64,000 bases of DNA, taken from positions 4,704,713 through 4,768,712 of the forward strand of contig NC_092574.1 of the NCBI RefSeq assembly GCF_037975245.1. Direction: 5' to 3'. The position numbers and the translations under genes were made by a program. Under the pieces are notes generated by a model. It was not told the origin of the DNA. It did not search any database and saw only the letters and a list, made by a program, of their open reading frames with translations. Positions 57,700-64,000 of this stretch are shown piece by piece (the stretch's first letter is position 1; every line of letters begins with the position of its first letter). The stretch is from Apostichopus japonicus (taxonomy: Eukaryota > Echinodermata > Holothuroidea > Aspidochirotida > Stichopodidae).

Positions 57700-59179
57700 A
57701 CCCCAAACATTCATTCTCTCCACCCACTTTGAAGTCCTTGTTGAACAGGTTGCTTTACTACAGTACATGTATTGTCTCCATATATGATTTTTTAAACACT
57801 GCAGCTTTGTAAAAGCTATCCTGGCAATGATGATCATACAATCAGTACAAAGGATTAAGGTGTTTTTAACCTTTCTTGGCTTTTCTTACTATAGGTAAGA
57901 CACGTACTACCTCATATAATCTGTTAATAGTAGTCGTACAGGTTATATAGCAAACAGTTCAGACACTACTAGTGTATATATATAGCAGGTGTGGTGCACT
58001 CGTGGCATTTGGATCCTTAGGTTGTTTCTAAGTCAGATTACAGAACAACTTGAACTTTTCCACATGATTTTGTGTTTGTCATAAACTATTATTCTTTAAA
58101 TGGCCAGCAGCCAATGGAATTTAAATGTCATGACGAGATTTGTGCCAAACTATCAAAACATTTGGCTATCTTATCAGCTGACTATCAAGTCACATTATGT
58201 GGAATGTCTCATTGGAAACAGTAACTGTAGTTACTGACAAACCCACAAATGCTCTGTATTTCCTTAATTTACTAAAAGCTGATAAAACAGGTTTGTAGTC
58301 AATGAATGAGGTTGTGTGTTACTAAACAATCTCTGTTTCCACATTCTCAAGTTCTGATGTTTATTGATAACGTCTCCAAAGCTGATCGCTTTAGTAATTG
58401 TTTGCTTCTTTCAAGTATTGACTCTTTTAAAATTGTTGTCAGGTCGATGTGAAACCAATAACTGGTCAAATAGCTCTCTTTTCGCTCATTTCTTGGAGAA
58501 TTGTTGCCTTTTCTTTCCTTTGCTCTGAAGCTTAATAAGCTTGGGAAATTTCTTCTGTTGCTACACGTCATTGCAATGTAGGTTGGTTCATCAAACAATA
58601 CTGTAGAGCAAGAGAAGCTATATGCTCAAGGGATATGCCCAACAACACCTACTTGTGTGACTGCATATATTTCAGTGACTGCATTATGTGTGCCTGGATA
58701 TTTCATCTATAACACAGGAAAAGCACTGCATACTTTGTTTGATGTGTAGTGCCAGGTATTTATAATTTTTTGTATGTATTAGTGGTGGAGAGGGTGTGGA
58801 TTAGGGAAGGGGGGGGGGAAGATTTGGAAGCAGACAGGAAGGAAAGTGGAAGGGGACAAGGGGACAAGGGGAGGGGCTTTAAGCTGCTTGAGGTATCTTT
58901 TGGAATGGATGGCGGTCAAAGGTCAGTGAATGGGTAAAAGCAAACAAACTGACTCATTGACAATACCATTAATTGTACTTTGTGTCATCATATGTTAAGG
59001 TCACTCGGTAATATGTACAATAATGTTGGAAAGCCTGTTATTTCTCATCAGTTATCACTGTACCTGAGCAAGTGTTAAATTGGTTTTTGATTCCTTCCTG
59101 TAGGCCAAAAGGAATTCATGTGAGGGTGAATTTATGTGTATATGTATGTGCTCATAATATGTGAACTTCATACTTGGTA

Positions 59180-59850
59180 TTTGATTCTAACTTATTGAAT
59201 ACAAGAACAGTGTATAGTATATTATTTCTGTGAAGGTCTAAGGATGGTCATGTGAGGTCAACAATTCTTGGTCAAAGTCTGCAAAGCTTGTGAACACAGT
59301 AACTCAAAAAGTGAAGGTTGGATGAACTTCACACTATGCATACTGTATATAGATTCACGTAAGTGAGTACGAGAAGTCTTTTCTGTGGAAGTCAAAGGTC
59401 GTTGATGTCAGCAGAACAAAAGTCTGAAAACCTTGTCTGAAAACATTATAGGTTGATCCAAAAGGAAGGTTCATACTTTGTATGTGTGTCCACCTTAGCA
59501 GGTGGAAGAACTCTTTCTTGTTTTCTGCGCAGGTATATGGCATTTGGGGTCAATGTTTGAAAACATTTTAAATAATGTAAGTAATCTCAAACAAAGTAAA
59601 AGTTGGATGGATGGTTCCACTGTATGGACTAGAACGACCCTTCTGGTTTTTGTGGAGGTCGTTTGAGGTTAACAGAAGTCAAAAATCTGTGCTCTAAAAT
59701 TATAGCTGGAATGAGCTTTGAACTTTTTTTCTTAAGACACTCTATATGTTGATTCAACATAGTGAGTGCCAAAGCCCTTTTGTTTTCTCTGAAGGTCAAA
59801 GTTCATTTGAGGTCAAGCGAGAGTATGATAACCTTGTAATTTACTGCACT
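59180..59850. repeat. dispersed AGGTCA repeat, several units
   Basis: Ordered phrases repeat: 'cttcatacttggtatttgat', 'gaaggtctaaggatggtcat', 'gtgaggtcaacaattct', 'gcaaagcttgtgaacacagt', 'gtcaaaggtcgttgatgtca'. At 59793-59805 the half-sites AGGTCA and AGTTCA are separated by one A, with a further AGGTCA at 59810-59815. Confidence 0.8.
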
Positions 59851-59873
59851 CCTCATATGAATGCAAGAACTTA

Positions 59874-59895
59874 GATGATGATGATGATGATGATG
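59874..59895. repeat. (GAT)n microsatellite
   Basis: About seven GAT triplets in a row, next to the AGGTCA repeat. Confidence 0.95.
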
Positions 59896-62689
59896 TGAAG
59901 CCAGCAATGGTCAAAGCTTAAAAACTTGTCTGACAGTGTTACATTACTGTTAATATTCCTAAGTGAAATGTGGCAAGGAATCACAAAGCCATTTGGTTTT
60001 CTAGCTCGATCCTACATTTTGTGTTGAAGAACTTGTCAAAGATGTATAAGATGCAAATTCAACGCTCAAAGGTTAAAGGAGAAAGATAGAGTACATGGAA
60101 ACATGATTACTTTAAGCCATCAAATGTCTATCAGGAATGATGCAAGTATTAACATATCTAGGCAAAATTTACCATTTGGAATGAATTTATGTTGTGCTTT
60201 GATTGGATCACATCTAACTATGAACAGCCAAATGGTTATGACCACACACAAAGTGAGAGGTATCCAATTGTGTACAAGTATGTATGAACAGATGTTCTAC
60301 TGTATGTGGATCCACCCCCTCATATGGGAAGTACTGCGCGCTTAATTTTTAGAAGAATAGTCGAGATATTTCATGTCGATTGATAAATATCCCGGTGACG
60401 TCACATGTTTGTGCTGTTTGAAACTTTTGGGGCTTGTGGTAAGTTTCAAATGTCATTGCCTCTCAACCTGTAAATCAGATTCAAGTTGTATACATAGTTT
60501 GGTGAAAGTGTTGTATGTTTCTGGTTATCTGTTATTAATATGACAAAAACTTTGGAGTATTTGTAATGGCAGTGAATGCTCTCCTTGAAGTAATATTTGG
60601 AGTTCTACAGTCATGGGCTCTTATGTATTGTAGTATTATAGCATGTACCCTTGAGCCTGGTAGTTGATGAAGCTCCTCGGTATGTGTTTTGTTATACATA
60701 TGTAGCTTTCTTACCATACTACAAATGTCAAGGTCTTTCCCACTGTTCTTTAATACAAAGCAAGCATGGACAGAGTTACAAAGAGTTTAATCCATAGAAG
60801 CCCGTTTATTGCTGACTGATTTGCATTGTTTGGCCCTGTCATATGATATTTTTCTATGTCCTACAGTATTGATACTGTGCTATTCTCTCAGCATGGTACA
60901 GTACAGTATGTGTGCACAGAGCAAACTTTGCAACGTGAAAGTGGGAGAGTTGCTTCAAAAGTTTGAACCAACTTGTGTAGGTGTGTTTTGAACTAATAAT
61001 TCACAGCCAGAGGAAAGGTTTTTGTTGAAAATTAAAGCTGATTTGTTACTATGTACTGTAAGTCATGAATGCCATGAATTTTGAGAGTTATTACAGAAAC
61101 ATTCATTTTTGGTTTTCTTGTAATATTTTCCAATGTTGTATATAGTTTTGATTACTCATCAATTTGTGTCTTTCTTTTCTACTTATAAACATATTGATGA
61201 AGTTTTCAAGTAACATAATGTCTCCTGTCATATACAAGTTAGCAAAATTTTACATTTGTTAATGACAATTTTGAAAGCATAGTGAAATTCTTGAGAAATC
61301 TGTCAGAACTTTATCAGATAGACCTCAAGACTTAGCCTTGTCCTTCAACTGTTTTGTAGTTGTATGAACCTACTCTACAAGCTGGCTTTACAGTATGTGC
61401 TCGTACTGGTGCCAATTTGCACTACCCACATTCTCTGCCATTCCAAATGTTGCTCTCATTTTGCAGGGCCCCTCCCCTTTACTTTAATGGATAATAAAAA
61501 TATTGGATGGCAATCAAGATCACTAATTCAGCATTAAATCAAACTATGCCATAACAATATAGATTGAGGAACCATTACTTATTGTTCCGCTTCCTTCACT
61601 TCATTTAGTATTCACTACTACTTCATGTTATTTGTAAACATTTGAATACATGTTGTGAAAACAAAATAATTGAAACAGTACTTACTGTCAGGCTTATCTG
61701 AGCAAACTACTCTCCATCTGCAGTGAACTATATAATGATAGCAACAGCCAATCAAACATGCAAATAAGTGTGTTCTGTAAGATTCTAATACTATAAGACT
61801 TAGATGTTTGTCTTTTTCTGAAGTTGCACAGCTCACACATGATATACAAATGTGGGACTAACGTTTACAATGTTAAGTCTCCTATTGATGTATGTATACT
61901 CATTACTCCTGTTGTTTGTAGTTATCGTTTTGGTCAAACAGGATGCCGCAAGTACTAAACATTGACTTGAAGATGGCCAACGCATACATCACTTCTGAAA
62001 TAAAGAATTAAGAAAAAAGAAATTATGCCATATTGCAGCCATAGTAGCCCAGAGCAGCAGCTAGCTACAGTAAAGCTTGCTGGTAGTAACAGATAGCTAC
62101 TACACTGAGTTGCTTTGTGTATGTGGTACTGATTAGCAGGCTACTTACTGTAGACTCTCCCCACAGACTTCAGATCGCTAGAGTTGTCTGCTGGAATTCT
62201 AGGAAAGAATTCTGATGTGAACTTTATAACTCAACTCTGAGGATCAGGGATATTTTTTCACAATGAAGTGATTGCTATGGGTGACATTGAGAACTGATTT
62301 CAACAGAAGAGATCAGTAAGTTAATAGTGTGTTCAAAACAGGATAATAAGTATCAGGGACATGGGATGTGTAGAACCGTAGATGTAGCCAGTTTTAATGA
62401 AACTATCTTTGGATTAAATATGAGGTGGGGGAGGATAGCAGATGCTCCGCACTAGAAAACTTAAAGTACCTACTGTAGGTAGGTAGATATATGATGTGCA
62501 TTACAAAAGGAATTGTAAAATGTGGTTTGGTTTAACACATACTTTAACCCAATGATATTCTTCTTATATCACCTCTGGTATGTGTATGCCACTCCTTAAT
62601 TTGTCTACCATGCATTTGAATCTTGGTCAAAATGAGGAGCAGGAAATAAAAAGTGAAGCATCAAGATATCACATATTGATTCCTTTGCG
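59896..62689. other. intergenic or intronic sequence, no gene seen
   Basis: AT-rich sequence with a third copy of the short ggcaaggaatcacaaagcca repeat at about 59970-60005. No exon, RNA gene or transposon ends were recognised. Confidence 0.35.
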
Positions 62690-62699
62690 CGTGGGCAAA

Positions 62700-63470
62700 A
62701 GGAATCTTCACGATGGTGATGGTGTGTGTGTACAGTATGTGTGATGCCTTGGCTTGTAAAAGCGATATCTCAAAAAACTATATGGGTTGGTTAACTTAAT
62801 ATTCGTAAAGTGGATTTACCATATTGTTTACAAGAACCCTTTCTGTTTTCTGCAGATTTCAAAGGTCATTTGAGGTCAACAGATTTCAACGTAGACCTGA
62901 AACCTTGTAAACACAATAACTCAAAATATAAAAGCTTGGTATTACTTCATACTTGGTATTTGGATCCACCCTATTGAGTGTAAAGAACCATGTTGTTTTC
63001 TGTGAAGGTTAAAGGTCATTTGACGTCAACAGACTTCAACATCTGAAAACCTTGTAAACACAATAACTCAAAATATAAAAGCTTGGGATTACTTAATACT
63101 TGGTATTTGGATCCACCTTATTGAGTATAAGAACCATGTCGTTTTCTGTGAAGGTTAAAGGTCATTTGAGGTCAACAGATTTCATCGGAAAACCTTGTAA
63201 TCACAATAACTCAAAATATAAAGCTTGGGATTACTTCATACTTGGTATTTAGATCCACTTTATTGAGTATAAGAACCATGTTGTTTTCTGTGAAGGTTAA
63301 AGGTCATTTGAGGTCAACAGAATTCAAATTCTGAAAACCTTATGAATGCAATAACTTCAAAAATAATAGCTTGGGATTACTTTATAATTAGTATTTAGAT
63401 CCACCTCCTTGAGTATAAGTATCCTATGTTTTCTGTGAAGGTGAAAGGTCATTTGATGTAAAAAAAAATT
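62700..63470. repeat. tandem array of the AGGTCA repeat, about 145-bp unit, 5 copies
   Basis: The phrase ccttgtaaacacaataactc (with variants) begins near 62903, 63050, 63193 and 63338, a period of 143-147 bp. Each unit then has atataaaagcttgggattac, cttcatacttggtatttgga, tccaccttattgagtataag, gttttctgtgaaggttaaag and gtcatttgaggtcaacag. This is the cleanest example of the dispersed family and gives its unit structure. Confidence 0.93.
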
Positions 63471-64000
63471 GAAAATTCATTGGTTGTCTATAAGCAGATT
63501 TACTCATGTTCAGACTGAATCGTTTCATACTAAATTTCAGATCTTGTAGGTTTATAGTTAGTACCAGTTTCCTATGTTAATACTGTATGGCACATACTGT
63601 AGATACAAGCATTTATTTGCCAATAAAAATACACTGTAGGAAGAACAAAGAAAGAGTTATAAACTTTTATTGACAGAGAGAGGATATAAGTGGTATTCAT
63701 TCGGTCAATACAAATTATTTGAAGCATGACAAGAAAATACAGTTTTATTAAGAAAATGTAAAGAATAAGCAGGTTTAGAGAGAGTTTTATGTATCAAAAC
63801 ATTAAATTAACCTATTTATAGAACTTTACTCAGATTGCTACAGTGATTTTTCCTGGGAATTTTTAGTGATTGCACTCATTAAAAGGGTGATTTTCTGTAA
63901 CCCATAGATACATGTGGCATGGCAGTGTATATGTATTAAGTACTCTGTACAGAACTGAGGTCAGAAGCCTTGTTAACTTTAAGAACACAATGAGGATCTG
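63471..64000. other. right edge of window, no gene seen
   Basis: AT-rich sequence with no exon-like frame or repeat recognised. Confidence 0.35.

Larger units (their letters stand above)
49327..64000 (+). other. possible long intron of the candidate gene; otherwise repeat-rich noncoding DNA
   Basis: No confident exon was recognised in this 14.7-kb stretch. It holds several repeat blocks and one hAT-like element listed separately. Whether it is one intron cannot be decided without transcripts. Confidence 0.35.

Overview
The window is animal nuclear DNA. It has intron-split genes with GT-AG junctions, very long AT-rich introns, many minisatellites, non-autonomous DNA transposons with terminal inverted repeats, decayed LINE fragments and a tRNA-derived SINE. 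No bacterial, viral or organellar gene organisation is visible. The three recognisable genes (arfaptin, an ING1/ING2-type PHD protein and a ZFAT-like 18-finger protein) together with this repeat style suggest a marine invertebrate deuterostome such as an echinoderm. The species is an inference, not something read directly.

Layout, left to right. Positions 1-9652 hold the last four coding exons of an arfaptin gene on the plus strand (exons 2827-3059, 5991-6349, 7220-7394, 9494-9652). Its introns carry an 86-bp tandem repeat, a small hAT-like element, a minisatellite, a LINE tail and a 1.4-kb array of about 40-bp units ending just before the last exon. Positions 10328-12390 are a 48-bp minisatellite open on both strands, and 13711-14105 is a 30-bp minisatellite. 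Positions 19888-22067 hold a complete two-exon ING1/ING2-like gene on the minus strand. Positions 22979-31060 are transposon-rich: a hAT-like element nested in another hAT-like element, a third at 24726-25086, and a LINE whose 3' region is split by a 1.5-kb hAT-like element. Positions 31244-36724 hold a ZFAT-like zinc-finger gene on the plus strand, possibly with a terminal exon at 38889. A tRNA-derived SINE follows at about 36830-37215. Two copies of one hAT-like MITE family lie at 44354-44726 and 47314-47651. A candidate first coding exon of an unidentified gene lies at 48985-49326. From there to the right edge the sequence is mostly repeat-bearing and noncoding, compatible with a very long first intron.

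The genes are not a functional cluster. Arfaptin acts at Golgi membranes. ING1/2-type proteins read H3K4me3 in histone deacetylase complexes. ZFAT is a nuclear DNA-binding protein. They appear to be ordinary neighbours.

The most notable features are the mobile and repeat layer. Six hAT-like elements have ends and target-site duplications that can be read directly, including two nested insertions. A dispersed repeat of about 145 bp recurs in at least seven places and carries AGGTCA half-sites, some as direct repeats spaced by one base. I found no clear evidence of a wholly new multi-gene system.
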